A DNA stretch of 64,000 nt, taken from NCBI GenBank assembly GCA_039000515.1, contig JBCFYV010000001.1:9532928-9596927 (forward strand), given 5' to 3'. Origin of the DNA: Timema cristinae (taxonomy: Eukaryota; Arthropoda; Insecta; Phasmatodea; Timematidae). The notes beneath the pieces were generated by a model. That model saw nothing but the letters and a program-made list of their open reading frames with translations. It made no database searches and was not told where the DNA came from. Both the position numbers and the translations under genes were made by a program. Shown here one piece after another: positions 34,571 through 46,740 of the stretch; the first letter of the stretch is position 1, and every line of letters begins with the position of its first letter.

Positions 34571-35364
34571 CTACATCTTTAGGTCCATTCTAATGTTATC
34601 CTCCCATCTACTTATTGGTCTTCTCAACAGTTCCTTCTCATTGGTCCTACCAATCAATACCCTGAACAAGGTTCTAAGTTCCTCCATGTCCTGCAAACCA
34701 TAGCCTGCGAGCTTTTACTACCATAACAATCATTTTTAACTATTCATCCAAAGAGTATTTATGATAAGTGCATAATCAAGGCCAATTGTTAATTTCAACA
34801 TAATTATTTTTTTAATAGATGATCTCATTGGTTTCAAAGCTATTTAAAGCCAGTGTAATTCTACAAATGGTTGTTAACCTGAGGTTTAGACCTGTAATAT
34901 TTATCTCCCTATGTATTATTATATACTTCCAATTTCCGAGAAATCGTCATGTTAAACATGGAGACGAAAGGTGGCATGTTAAAACAATACAGCCTGGAGT
35001 ATTAGTTGTAGAAGCAAACACTTTCTCGCAAATTACACCCCAGACTGTTGTAATATGGACACTGAAATCTGTAGCCCGGACCAAACGCTCGACAAATATC
35101 ACCAGCAAAATGTAATCCTCTTACAAAGTTGAACTTTGTCGCGATATCTCAACTTTGCTACCCTCTCTCTGTGGGTTGGCATTGCATGCAGATAGCTTCA
35201 AGGGTAAGACGGGATTAAAGTCTTTTTAAAATGCAACCTATGGCCACATTGCCGTATCAACAACCTTCTTAAACTAACGTAGTCGGGTTAAAATTATGGT
35301 ACTTACATTTCAGCAGTCAAAATTTCAAAACTGACAGACAATAAACAAATGTAAAGGTTGATTT
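34571..35364. other. Intergenic sequence
   Basis: A 98-codon plus frame (34819-35115) begins with a hydrophobic segment (MISLVSKLFKASVILQMVVN) and ends basic. I recognise no family, and nothing else supports it as a gene. Confidence 0.3.
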
Positions 35365-35480
35365 TCTGACGAATAAACTTTTGGAGCACCTTTTAGAAAA
35401 TATAACATTGATAACGTCTTAATATATTAGTATTGTTATTTTATAAATATTGATAAGCCCTATCAATAGTGATGCTAGTA
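35365..35480 (+). repeat. Dispersed repeat, G family, left half
   Basis: GAATAAACTTTTGGAGCACC, ACATTGATAACGTCTTAATA and AATATTGATAAGCCCTATCA match the left half of 20050-20235. The right half is replaced by a TAG/AAT run. Confidence 0.5.
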
Positions 35481-35639
35481 GTAGTAATAATAATAATAAT
35501 AATAATGCGCGTCTGGGTTACATAGCTTGTAGCCCAGTAGTATAAATATTATCCAGTACTAATGGACCGTTTTCCAGGGAACGCCCGAATGTACTGATCG
35601 TACATCCTTTCCGTGGAGGCTCTTTCCATGTCCCGATAA

Positions 35640-36035
35640 GATGAGGTGAGGGTGATAGTGAGTAGGAGGGTGATAGTGAGTAGGAGGGTGATATTGAGTA
35701 TGATGGTGATAGTGAATACGAGTTTGATGGTGAGTATATGGTGATAGTTAATATGAGAGTGATGGTGATTATAATGGTGAGTTATATGATGCTGATGGTG
35801 AGTATAATGGTGATAATTAATACGAGGGTTATGGTGAGAATAATGGTGATAGTTAATACGAGAGTGATGGGATTATAATGGTGATAGTTAATATGATGCT
35901 GATGGTGAGTATAATGGTGATAATTAATACGAGGTTATGGTGAGTATAATGGTGATAGTTAATATGATGGATATGATGGTGATAATGAGTATGAAGGTGA
36001 TAGTAAATACTAGGGTGATAGTGAATATGAGGTTG
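35640..36035. repeat. Minisatellite, GGTGATAGTGAGTA-like units
   Basis: Irregular units of about 16-30 bp built on GGTGATAGT plus GAGTA, TTAATAC or TATAAT. It looks like successive rounds of local duplication. Confidence 0.9.
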
Positions 36036-36074
36036 TGAAACCAGTGGAAAAACTTAAACCTAGCTTACGTATAA

Positions 36075-36205
36075 TCAACCAAACCCCGGTGACCGTTGGG
36101 GTGTTTACCCTGTCGTAAAAATACACAAGGTACCAATCGGGAATCAAACCCGGGACCCCTAGGCTTGTAGCCAAGTACACTGATCGTTACACCAAAGGGC
36201 TGGTT
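36075..36205 (-). repeat. tRNA-derived SINE, F type
   Basis: Minus strand: AACCAGCCCTTTGGTGTAAC, B box GGTCCCGGGTTTGATTCCCG, then GGTAAACACCCCAACGGTCA. The same order is on plus at 41118-41240. The head shows a good T stem but a weak anticodon arm. Confidence 0.7.
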
Positions 36206-36375
36206 ATCAAAATTGATATTTGCATATTATATAATTTGAAGTATGAAAATATTAAAATGTTGTTAGTATATTTCATAACCGTTAAAAATTGTGTCTTGCC
36301 ATCTAATTATGTCTAGTGTCGTATATAATAGCAGGATAAGGTTATTCGTAATATGAACTGACTCTATTGTGTTTT

Positions 36376-36560
36376 ACCCGTTTCGGTGGCCACACAGTCT
36401 AAAGCGTAGCTCTCTCAATAGACTAGCTTTCAGATGATGGGGAGATTGTGGCTCGGTTCTGGTTGGGTTCACTGAGAGTGGTTTTCCTAAAATGGTTTCC
36501 CACTCTTTCTCTCCATGCATTGGGGTGGTTTTGTAAATGTGATATATGTATATAAGACTC
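36376..36560 (+). repeat. tRNA-derived SINE, C type, partial
   Basis: Head ACCCGTTTCGGTGGCCACAC, class-II-like arm, B box degraded to GGCTCGGTTCTGG, and body to CACTCTTTCTCTCCATGC. The tail domain is lost. Confidence 0.7.
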
Positions 36561-36704
36561 TGGTGTTCCCCTAATATATCAACACTAATTCGGGTACATT
36601 TCCCTTAAACAATCTTCCCTACGCTTACATTATATATGATTATATTAATAATTCTTATATTCAAAGTACGAGTAATGGTCTTACTTTTCTTATATATTAT
36701 GTTA

Positions 36705-36980
36705 TGTCAGGAGCGTCGCGCGATGTCTACCGCGTGCTGAGAGCTGAAATTTCAAACAGTAGGAAATATTGTGCCCGAATGTTTGCGCTTTGAAGAGTAA
36801 GTTTGAAATTTTTCATTATATTAGTTTAATTAATTAAAAACCGGGTTGAAAGCAAAGATTTTTTTTCAGATAAATGCGTGTGGTAGATATTGCGCAATGC
36901 TAATGACAGACAAAGAAGATAGCAGATGGATTGAAATAGATTATAAGGCCCCGAGCAACGCCTGTTACTTCAGCTAGTCA
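36705..36980 (+). repeat. Possible dispersed repeat with conserved-looking ends
   Basis: Begins near GTCAGGAGCGTCGCGCGATG and ends CCCCGAGCAACGCCTGTTAC then TTCAGCTAGT. It is GC-rich at both ends and AT-rich inside, as in small dispersed elements. Only one copy is in the window, so this is a weak call. Confidence 0.3.
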
Positions 36981-37074
36981 TTTATAAAAAATATTGTGTT
37001 CGTAAATTATTAATATATTGTAAGTCATGTAGCTACTTAAACACGAGTATATGTCAATACATTACTCTTTATTT

Positions 37075-37300
37075 TACCACAATGCCTTAGTACCAGTTTG
37101 AGCTATATGTGTACCTTAACTACGCTAATGCAGTAGAAATTAGGAAAGTATAATTTTTTTTAATGCATCCAAATTTTTGTGAAGATAGAATGGATAATAA
37201 TTTGTGAAAAAACACCCTATGTTCACCTAACCGGGATTCAAAACCTGATCTTCCTGTCACCAAGTGACGTATCAGATCATGCAACTACTCATATGGGTAC
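37075..37300 (-). repeat. Strongly diverged C-type SINE
   Basis: Plus-strand ACTACGCTAATGCAGTAG and CACCTAACCGGGATTCAAAA correspond to the reversed tail and B-box regions. The tail domain is degraded to ATGCCTTAGTACCAG. Confidence 0.5.
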
Positions 37301-37835
37301 ACGACTTACAAACTTGCTTAGAGTAGAAACACCTTAAACCTAGTCCTTATCTCCAGGAATTGTAATTGTTGGTTGATAAAATAAACCTTGAAGCGTTATA
37401 AAATCAAGGCTTGTATTGTTTGTTGTGACGTCCTTTGACATTAAAAGAGCTGAGGTCCTGGTAACCCTTCAATAAATTCTAGAAAGGGATAAACTATTTA
37501 ATTACTGTTGAAACTCGCCCTGAAACATTAACATGAGGATGCACGATACATAAAGTTAGATTATGGGTCAGAGCATAAACTTATTAATGATTATTTGTCC
37601 CGGAAACAAGCTGAAGTTGCTGGACGCGACACATATATGCGGGTGTTAAACGGATTTAATAACCAGTTATTAGCTATTTGACTGCTATGAGCATATTATT
37701 AGAGCTCATTAGTATGGACATTACTATTAAAACCTATTTAATTAGCTTGACGATGTTGTCAACCAATCCCATGGCAGAAAGCCAAGCTAGGATTACAAAT
37801 ATTAATAGATTAGGGTTGGTTTATTTTTTTTGTCA

Positions 37836-37995
37836 CCACGTCTCCCTACCCGTTTGGGTTACACGCAGTTCTACTGGTTACTCTAATGTGCTGGGATGAG
37901 GAAGATGGAATTTAGAGGGACTGTACTCGCATTTGCGTGGAGGTAGAGTGGGGTAAACCATTAGGAGACATCACCTTTGTTATTCGGTTGGGATT
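37836..37995 (-). repeat. C-type SINE, 5'-truncated
   Basis: Tail domain CACCACGTCTCCCTACCCG and GTTTGGGTTACACGC, then body (TTTGCGTGGAGGTAGAGTGG) to TTCGGTTGGGATT. The tRNA-like head is absent. Confidence 0.75.
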
Positions 37996-38219
37996 AAAAG
38001 AGACAAGACAATACCGACGCTTTATATTAGACTCCGCCGAGATTCGATCAAGGTGTTTGACATCGTCTGGGACGCAGCACCTCAACGACTATGCTCTCGG
38101 CCTAGGTTAATAGTGTTAACCTAACTACAGAACAGTCCGAGGAAATTAAGAGATATTATATCGAGATAATAGTGTATGTCATATTGATTATGATGGTGAT
38201 ACAGCCCGCACTAAACAAC

Positions 38220-39857
38220 TGTGTGACATGTAGTATGAAATCTATCTCACGGCGTCAGTGTTTTAAATATATTACATTGTCTCCTGTATATTAAAATAAT
38301 ACAATTACAAAACACAACAGTATGACATATAGTATCAAATCTATCTCACGGCGTCGGTATCTTAAATATATTACATTGTCTCCTGTATAATAAGATAATA
38401 CAACCAGAAATACATAACAGTATGACATATAGTATCAAATCTATCTCACGGCGTCGGTATTTTAAATATATTACATTGTCTCCTGTATATTAAGATAATA
38501 CAACCAGAAACAAACAACTGTATGACATATAGTATCAAATCTATCTCACGGCGTCGGTATTTTAAATATATTTACATTGTCTCCTGTATAATAAGATAAT
38601 ACAACCAGAAACAAACAACTGTATGACATATAGTATCAAATCTATCTCACGGCGTCGGTATTTTAAATATATTACATTGTCTCCTGTATATTAAGATAAT
38701 ACAACCAGAAACACACAACTGTATGACATATAGTATCAAATCTATCTCACGGCCTCGGTATTTTAAATATATTACATTGTCTCCTGTATAATAAGATAAT
38801 ACAACCGGAAATACATAACAGTATGACATATAGTATCAAATCTATCTCACGGCGTCGGTATTTTAAATATATTACATTGTCTCCTGTATAATAAGATAAT
38901 ACAACCAGAAACAAACAACTGTATGACATATAGTATCAAATCTATCTCACGGCCTCGGTATTTTAAATATATTACATTGTCTCCTGTATATTAAGATAAT
39001 ACAACCAGAAACACACAACTGTATGACATATAGTATCAAATCTATCTCACGGCCTCGGTATTTTAAATATATTACATTGTCTCTTGTATAATAAGATAAT
39101 ACAACCAGAAATACATAACTGTATGACATATAGTATCAAATCTATCTCACGGCCTCGGTATTTTAAATATATTACATTGTCTCTTATATATTAAGATAAT
39201 ACAACCAAAAACACATATATGTAGACATATAGTATCAAATCTATCTCACGGCGTCGGTATTTTAAATATATTACATTGTCTCCTGTATAATAAGATAATA
39301 CAACCAGAAATACATAACAGTATGACATATAGTATCAAATCTATCTCACGGCGTCGGTATTTTAAATATATATACATTGTCTCCTGTATATTAAGATAAT
39401 ACAACCAGAAATACATAATAGTATGACATATAGTATCAAATCTATCTCACGGCGTCGGTATTTTAAATATATTACATTGTCTCCTGTATATTGAGATAAT
39501 ACAACCAGAAATACATAACAGTATGACATATAGTATCAAATCTATCTCACGGCCTCGATATTTTAAATATATTACATTGTCTCCTGTATAATAAGATAAT
39601 ACAACCAGAAATACATAACAGTATGACATATAGTATCAAATCTATCTCACGGCGTCGGTATTTTAAATATATTACATTGTCTCCTGTATATTAAGATAAT
39701 ACAACCAGAAATACATAACAGTATGACATATAGTATCAAATCTATCTCACGGCGTCGGTATTTTAAATATATAACATTGTCTCCTGTATATTAAGATATT
39801 ACAACCAAAAACACATATATGTAAGACAAATAGTATCAAATCTATCTCACGGCGTCA
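38220..39857. repeat. Tandem array, 100-bp unit
   Basis: Seventeen copies spaced almost exactly 100 bp. Cores are AGTATCAAATCTATCTCACG, TTAAATATATTACATTGTCT and AAGATAATACAACCAGAAA. Variants (CGTCGGTAT or CCTCGGTAT; GTATAATAAG or GTATATTAAG; ACACAC or ATACATAAC) recur in patterns suggesting duplication of multi-unit blocks. The 60-codon minus frames spaced 100 or 200 bp apart are by-products. Confidence 0.97.
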
Positions 39858-39859
39858 GC

Positions 39860-40051
39860 TCGCTTAGACTTGTAGATTACTACAACACTCTGTATCTTCT
39901 CTTTCCAACCCACCAATCCCGCCAAGTGAAGTAACGTGGCCCCACGAGATCTTCACTCACACCTGCATCACAATAGGTGCCCGTGGTCTGGTGCACAATA
40001 GGAAGGCTGAGAGCCACACACATCCCTCTGACGTGATGTAGCCCAAGCTGT
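39860..40051 (-). pseudogene. Ankyrin-like exon or fragment, one frameshift
   Basis: On minus, TATTATTTCAG (40062-40052) could be a splice acceptor. The following frame gives HQTTGTYCDAGVSEDLVG, then after a 1-base frameshift (near 39924) GATLLHLAGLVGWKEK. GATLLHLAGLVG fits the ankyrin consensus GxTxLHxAxxxG exactly. The second frame runs to a TAG inside the last 100-bp repeat unit, with no convincing splice donor. It is a single ankyrin-like motif, so this could be a decayed gene piece, an exon with an assembly error, or chance. Confidence 0.35.
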
Positions 40052-40059
40052 CTGAAATA

Positions 40060-41117
40060 ATATTTCAGGTTGAATACTCTACAGTCAATCGTGAGAAATT
40101 TGGGCTGTTTAGACCATTATTCCGTATTTTATAGTATGTGAGGTAATAAAACATTGATATTCAACGATCAATATGTGGTCTCTAACCAAGTTTTATGTGT
40201 CTAGTAGTGTCAGTATATTTGTAAAATACTTATGTGCATGGCTGTCCAGTGATCTACCACAAACAACAGTGGAGATATGATATACTTATGTATATGTCTG
40301 TACACTGTTATTGCACCATCCAACACAACCCTGCCAATGGAGATACGAGATACTTATGTAACCGACTGTACCAACACGTTTTATCTACCGGAACATTGTG
40401 CAAACCACACAGAGGTGGATAAAAAGGGTTGTTGAGGCTGGCGAGGAGGGGGAGGGGGGGGGTTACTGAGTCAACATCCACCCACTCATTCGTGCAAGCT
40501 CCGCCATGAAGGGCCGGGTCCTACACGAACTATTTCTTGGAAATGCCTAATGGGTGTGTCACCAACAACAACAAAAAAAAACACGAACTTGCGTGTTCTT
40601 CGTACGTCGGCTTTCTGTTACTTTAATTAAATATGTGTTTAGCTTCGTTTCTGTGTTGGATTCTTAAGGGCACCACCTAATTGAAATTAAATATCATCAC
40701 ACCTCGTATTTATCACGGGTTTGAGAGTTGTGAGCTTCAAACCACCATAACAACAAAACTCCTTGATTTTAGAATGTTTTGTTGTCACCCTGTTAAAAAT
40801 GTACTCTATTTATTTTAGGAAGGCTTACCTATATTTTTATACAATTAACTTTTATTTCAAAATTGAGACATTTCACGTGATGCGTTGTTGAAAATGTTCT
40901 AATTTATTCTTTTTATTACTATTTTTGGACACAAAACTTAAAATATGAGGTTTTTATTGCTTGTATTATATTAGATATGCGCTCATCAGTTTTCCCCCCT
41001 TATCTAAGCATGAGCCGTGTTTTGTAATAACTAAATCACAAACCAGTTCTTAAATGACGCGGGATTTCTGAACGACTCTTACGTGTCTAAGAACTCCAGT
41101 AGCCGGACACCTTAAGA
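40060..41117. other. Intergenic sequence
   Basis: Contains two diverged copies of a roughly 90-bp segment (around TGGAGATATGATATACTTAT and TGGAGATACGAGATACTTAT) and a G-rich run near 40448-40462. Nothing else is supported. Confidence 0.4.
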
Positions 41118-41240
41118 CTTTCTGGCCTCATGGTACAGTGGTCACAGCACCTTATTATGAAACTAGGGGTCCCGGGTTCGACTCCCGGCTGGTAGCTTGG
41201 GTATTTATCTCTAAAAGGTAAACTACCCCAACAGTCACCA
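41118..41240 (+). repeat. tRNA-derived SINE, F type
   Basis: CTGGCCTCATGGTACAGTGG (A-box region), B box GGTCCCGGGTTCGACTCCCG with a good T stem, then GGTAAACTACCCCAACAGTC. Pairs with the minus copy at 36075-36205. Confidence 0.75.
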
Positions 41241-41304
41241 GGGATTGGTAAATTAGTAAGATAGGTTAAGACTCCCCCCGGCCAACACCTCCATATCCAC
41301 CGTC

Positions 41305-41625
41305 ATCACACCATCTCTCTCGAATGACCTGGTGGTCTAGGGGTAAGGTGTCGGACTTTTGTGTTGAGGGTCCAGGGTTCAATCCTTGGTCCCAGCACAG
41401 ATTTATCTGATTGACAAACCCTTCCTTCACCTCTGACAAGACGTGTATTAATCACAACTTGTAAATGTGGGGAATGCCAGATCTCCACCGTGGTTCGGAT
41501 CCCACGTTAAACTGTAGGTCCTCCATTTCATCTCACAATCACCCTACCATTACACATTAGCGTAAGTGCGTATAACCCGAACGGGTAGTAAGGCACGATT
41601 CTAATAATAATAATCACACCATCTC
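41305..41625 (+). repeat. tRNA-derived SINE, A type, copy 7, with target duplications
   Basis: The SINE body spans about 41325-41612. Identical 13-bp ATCACACCATCTC lies at 41305-41317 and 41613-41625. Seven extra bases (TCTCGAA) separate the left duplication from the head. The tail is short, (AAT)3-4, and its tail domain reads AAGGCACGATTCTAAT. The duplications show LINE-type target-primed insertion. Confidence 0.95.
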
Positions 41626-41967
41626 AGCGTGGGTACGTGTATACAGCCTCCATAGGTATACCTTGGGCTACGCTTTGTACCAGCAGATAGTCTACATACA
41701 GGGGCAACCAAACTGGATGTCATGTCCCCTTCGATCAGTAATGTCATACGATTAAAAAACTTTAAGCATATATGCCAGCTCACTGCATCCAATTCCCTCT
41801 GGTAGATTCTAGTTTGTATACTGGTTGGGTTAACTTGTTGGTTATCATGTCATTTTTTTATTTGAGGTATTAACGTGCACTTTCTAAACCGATTGATTAA
41901 ATCAGCACATGACTTACAAACTAATTTAAATAAAGAACGAAAACAACATCTAGCCCCCAGCTTTTAA

Positions 41968-42096
41968 TTCATCACAATGAAAGGTTTGACCCACGTTTAA
42001 CTTATGTAAAATTTTTCAGCCATGCCAGGAATAGAACCCAGAACCCTTAACTAAGTAGATGGACACGTTACCAACCGAACTAAAGTGTCGGACTTC
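41968..42096 (-). repeat. tRNA-derived SINE, E type, copy 2
   Basis: Minus strand: GTCCGACACTTTAGTTCGGT (A-box region), B box GGGTTCTATTCCTGGCATGG, then GCTGAAAAATTTTACATAAG. Matches 7955-8105. Confidence 0.65.
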
Positions 42097-42586
42097 TTAT
42101 GATCCCATATTGCGAAAACCTGTTAGGTGAGATTGTGTAACTGTTCCCTGTTAGTGGGGTCCAAGGAGCTAACGACCCAATGTGAAAGTTGTGGGTCTTT
42201 AAAATTAACAAAATTAATAAAATAGTACCTTTTAAAATTGTTATACATATTATTGTGTGTATTTAGTTTATAAAGTATCATGGCTTTTTCACTTCTATGA
42301 CTACTAAAGTATATCTACCAAAACCGTGGTTACAACTCTTTATTAAATCATTTGCAATTTTAGAATTTAATATTTTTCCAACAAAAGTTTGCAAACTGTT
42401 ATGAATGTTTCCAGGTCCATATAAAGGTATAAAGGCATTTAAGTTGGCACAATTTATTATCTCGCGAACCAAGCATTTTAGGAAAAAATGTTTAAGAGAA
42501 AAACTTGTTAAGGTCCAAGAGGTGGGTATTATTTAAACTCTCTCTCTCTTTCTTTCTTTCATTTAAATGTGTGAACAATTTAACTA

Positions 42587-42829
42587 CCCGCCTTGGTGGC
42601 GTAGTTGGCTAACGCGCTAGTCGTGTTGAGCTCGACTGCTGAGGACGGGGATATCGAGGTTCGAATATCGGTCGGGTGCACTGAGGGTGGTTTTCCTAAA
42701 TAGTTTTCCACTCTCCCTCCACGCAAATGCGGGTTCACTTCCTCAAATTCAACCTTCCAAATTCCTAATCCATTAGCGTAATTAGTACTTAAAGCGTATA
42801 GCCCAAACGGGTAGTAAGATGTGGTGCTA

Positions 42830-42868
<39 letters not shown>
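42587..42868 (+). repeat. tRNA-derived SINE, B type, well preserved
   Basis: Head CCCGCCTTGGTGGCGTAGTT, then GGCTAACGCGCTAGTCGTG, long variable arm CTGCTGAGGACGGGG, B box GAGGTTCGAATATCG and CGGTCGGGTG closing the acceptor-like stem with the first bases. Body and tail domain follow, then a pure (AAT)n of about 12 units. Best example of the B type. Confidence 0.93.
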
Positions 42869-44179
42869 TTAACTAACTATATGGGTCCGTTTGTGTGCTT
42901 AAGGACGTGTGTAAGAACGATATGAGTGAATGTTAAGAGTGAGTTATAAGTGATTGGCATTGATTTGCTTGCGAAGGCCAGTTTTCAAGAAAACAGCTGA
43001 ATGATACAGGATAACATTCGGTAGAAGGCGCAGGGATTTGACGGCAAGCAAGTACTCGCGCCTTCTACGCCATTTGACTTGCGTGAAAGCATCCACAAAA
43101 TAAAAATAATACTGCTCTTCTAATTTCTCCTCAAAAACAAACAACTGTTCTCTGAAACAATTTTTCCTGAAATGATTTTTTTTTTCTTTTCGAGATTTTC
43201 AGGTGTGCTAACCTGAAATATTCACCCTGTATTTTAATTTTAAATTAATGTTTTGTGAATATTATTATAGGTTACCTTACTATATTTCTTTCAGTTAAAT
43301 TTAATCTTGAGTAGTTTGTATGAAACTAATATGTATATGGTGGTAGAATAAATATTTATTTTCTATCTAAATAATGAAGAATATCCCGGAAGTACCTCAA
43401 AATTTAGAAGACGTTATATATAGATAAAAAAATATCACGTCCAACTTTAAAAAAAAACATTTAAATTATGATTATAACTTAAAAACATCAGCTTCTTCTT
43501 TTATAAAAGTAAATAGTCGTCGTACTTTTGAAAAGCTACGTCATAAGATCATTCACGCCTACAGCGACAGCGCGAGACACTACTAAACAAAACTTGTCTA
43601 CATAAAAAACAAAACAAAGCTAAAATTCAAGAAACATTTTATAACAAAACCTGCTGGTGATGGGAGGGAGAGTTGTATGAAGGTTTTATGGGCTGGGGGT
43701 GAGGGGGGGGCAGACAATTTGTCGAGGAAATAGACATGCATATGCTTGCTCACTTGACAAAACTTGGCGCAGACTGCTTTTCTATCTTGACCTAGATACG
43801 AACTCGGAGTGACGTCATATTTCATGTCCGTTGATAATAAAGTAGTGGAGGGGGGGGGGGGGTAGGTGGGCTCAGTTGTACGTTTTAATATAAAGTATAA
43901 AACTAATTTTTAAATTCCAAATTATTTCCGTCGTATGAAAAGTTACTGAAATGAAATTAATACTCTAAGAAAGGTTGTTCAAATCACGTTAGTCAACCGA
44001 ATGTATTTTTAGAAAATCGTAGAATTTTACAATTTTGAAACACGTGTATCAAGTAGGTCAAACATTAAGCAATACGATGTTTTGCCTTTATTACCTTTAT
44101 TACTATTATAACTTTTTCTTGACATACAATATTCATAACTTAACTTTGTTTTGAAAATTATTTATTTGTCACTCCCTTC
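42869..44179. other. AT-rich intergenic sequence
   Basis: No supported gene. G runs occur near 43703-43711 and 43850-43862. Minus frames at 42944-43144 and 43598-43825 have no recognised motif. Confidence 0.35.
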
Positions 44180-45680
44180 TTTGTGGGCCTAATCTGTCAG
44201 GTTGTGTTACGGCCAAGGATAAGGGTAGTTGCTGGATATATGACTGTGTGGGCCTAATCTGTCAGGATGTGTTACGGCCAAGGATAAGGGTAGTTGCTGG
44301 ATATATGACCGTGTGGGCCTAATCTGTCAGGATGTGTTACGGCCAAGGATAAGGGTGGTTGCTGGATATATGACTGTGTGGGCCTAATCTGTCAGGATGT
44401 GTTACGGCCAAGGATAAGGGTGGTTGCTGGATATATGACCGTGTGGGCCTAATCTGTCAGGATGTGTTACGGCCAAGGATAAGGGTGGTTGCTGGATATA
44501 TGACTGTGTGGGCCTAATCTGTCAGGATGTGTTACGGCCAAGGATAAGGGTAGTTGCTGGATATATGACTGTGTGGGCCTAATCTGTCAGGATGTGTTAC
44601 GGCCAAGGATAAGGGGGGTTGCTGGATATATGACTGTGTAGGCCTAATCTGTCAGGATGTGTTACGGCCAAGGATAAGGGTGGTTGCTGGATATATGACT
44701 GTGTGGGCCTAATCTGTCAGGATGTGTTACGGCCAAGGATAAGGGTAGTTGCTGGATATATGACTGTGTTGGCCTAATCTGTCAGGATGTGTTACGGCCA
44801 AGGATAAGGGTAGTTGCTGGATATATGACCGTGTGGGCCTAATCTGTCAGGATGTAGTACGGCCAAGGATAAGGGTGGTTGCTGGATATATGACTGTGTG
44901 GACCTAATCTTTCAGGATGTGTTACGGCCAAGGATAAGGGTAGTTGCTGGATATATGACTGTGTGGGCCTAATCTGTCAGGATGTAGTACGGCCAAGGAT
45001 AAGGGTGGTTGCTGGATATATGACTGTGTGGGCCTAATCTGTCAGGATGTGTTACGGCCAAGGATAAGGGTAGTTGCTGGATATATGACTGTGTGGGCCT
45101 AATCTGTCAGGATGTGTTACGGCCAAGGATAAGGGTGGTTGCTGGATATATGACCGTGTGGGCCTAATCTGTCAGGATGTGTTACGGCCAAGGATAAGGG
45201 TGGTTGCTGGATATATGACTGTGTGGGCCTAATCTGTCAGGATGTGTTACGGCCAAGGATAAGGGTGGTTGCTGGATAAATGACTGTGTGGGCCTAATCT
45301 GTCAGGATGTGTTACGGCCAAGGATAAGGGTGGTTGCTGGATATATGACTGTGTGGGCCTAATCTGTCAGGATGTGTTACGGCCAAGGATAAGGGTGGTT
45401 GCTGGATATATGACTGTGTGGGCCTAATCTGTCAGGATGTGTTACGGCCAAGGATAAGGGTGGTTGCTGGATATATGACCGTGTGGGCCTAATCTGTCAG
45501 GATGTGTTACGGCCAAGGATAAGGGTAGTTGCTGGATATATGACTGTGTGGGCCTAATCTGTCAGGATGTGTTACGGCCAAGGATAAGGGTGGTTGCTGG
45601 ATATATGACTGTGTGGGCCTAATCTGTCAGGATGTGTTACGGCCAAGGATAAGGGTAGTTGCTGGATATATGGCTGTGTG
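44180..45680. repeat. Tandem array, 65-bp unit, highly uniform
   Basis: About 23 copies of a 65-bp unit: GTGTGGGCCTAATCTGTCAG, ATGTGTTACGGCCAAGGATA and GTTGCTGGATATATGACT. Variation is almost limited to GGGTAGTT or GGGTGGTT and GACT or GACC. The near-identity shows recent expansion or ongoing homogenisation. Confidence 0.98.
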
Positions 45681-46034
45681 TGTTCCCAATTTATGTACAG
45701 CTTATGTTTTTATGGTTTTATTGTTTTAATTTGCTCTACTACAAAATGTGATGTTATTAAGAATGTAATTACTAAAACCATATAAAAAGGACTTGAAAAG
45801 ACTTACTCAGGATCAAATGACAGAAAAGTATAGCCAGGAACGCTTTGGCCTTATTGCTAAAAGATATGCTGACAAGACTTTCTGTCCGTCAACACTTGTG
45901 TCCTATTATTTACTCTCTCATCAAAACATGTCGCTATAATCGTTCTGCCACTTGCAATTCACAACTTTATAATGTTAAAATAAACTAATACCCCAATTTA
46001 GGGCATGTTTATTAGTTTTTATATTTTATAAAAT
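45681..46034. other. Intergenic sequence
   Basis: Nothing supported between the two arrays. Confidence 0.4.
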
Positions 46035-46740
46035 ATATTTTTAGTCACAGGTAGACAATCAAGTAGGTAACTAGGCAAGCAAGTAGGTAATCAGGCAATT
46101 AAGTAGGTAGCCAGTAAATCAAGTAGGTAGTCAGTCAATCAAAAAGTTAGTCAGGCAAGCAAGTAGGTAGCCAGGCAATCAAGAAGTTAGCCAGTCAATC
46201 AAGTAGGTAGTCAGTCAATCAAAAAGTTAGTCAGGCAAGCAAGTAGGTAGCCAGGCAATCAAGTAGGTAGTCAGTCAATCAAAAAGTTAGCCAGGCAATC
46301 AAGAAGTTAGCCAGTCAATCAAGTAGGTAGTCAGTCAATCAAGAAGTTAGTCAGGCAAGCAAGTAATTAATCAGGCAATTAAGTAGGTAGCCAGGCAATC
46401 AAGAAGTTAGCCAGGCAAGCAAGTAATTAATCAGGCAATTAAGTAGGTAGCCAGGCAATCAAGAAGTTAGCCAGTCAATCAAGTAGGTAGTCAGTCAATC
46501 AAAAAGTTAGCCAGGCAATCAAGAAGTTAGCCAGTCAATCAAGTAGGTAGTCAGTCAATCAAGAAGTTAGTCAGGCAAGCAAGTAATTAATCAGGCAATT
46601 AAGTAGGTAGCCAGGCAATCATGAAGTTAGCCAGGCAAGCAAGTAATTAATCAGGCAATTAAGTAGGTAGCCAGGCAATCAAGAAGTTAGCCAGGCAATC
46701 AAGTAGGTAGTCAGACAAGAAAGTAGGTGGCCAGGCAAGT
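46035..46740. repeat. Tandem array, 20-bp unit with higher-order period
   Basis: About 35 units of a 20-bp motif such as CAGGCAATCAAGTAGGTAGC. Alternating variants (GTAGGTAG, AAGTTAG, GTAATTAA) recur in blocks of about 60-120 bp, so longer segments were duplicated. Confidence 0.95.

Noticed and set aside
34819..35115. 98-codon frame with a hydrophobic start, possible small membrane protein
   Set aside because: No family, splice or promoter support; its length is expected by chance in this much sequence.
38220..39857. CRISPR-like regular repeats
   Set aside because: The 100-bp units are contiguous, with no unique spacers and no cas genes, in a eukaryotic setting.
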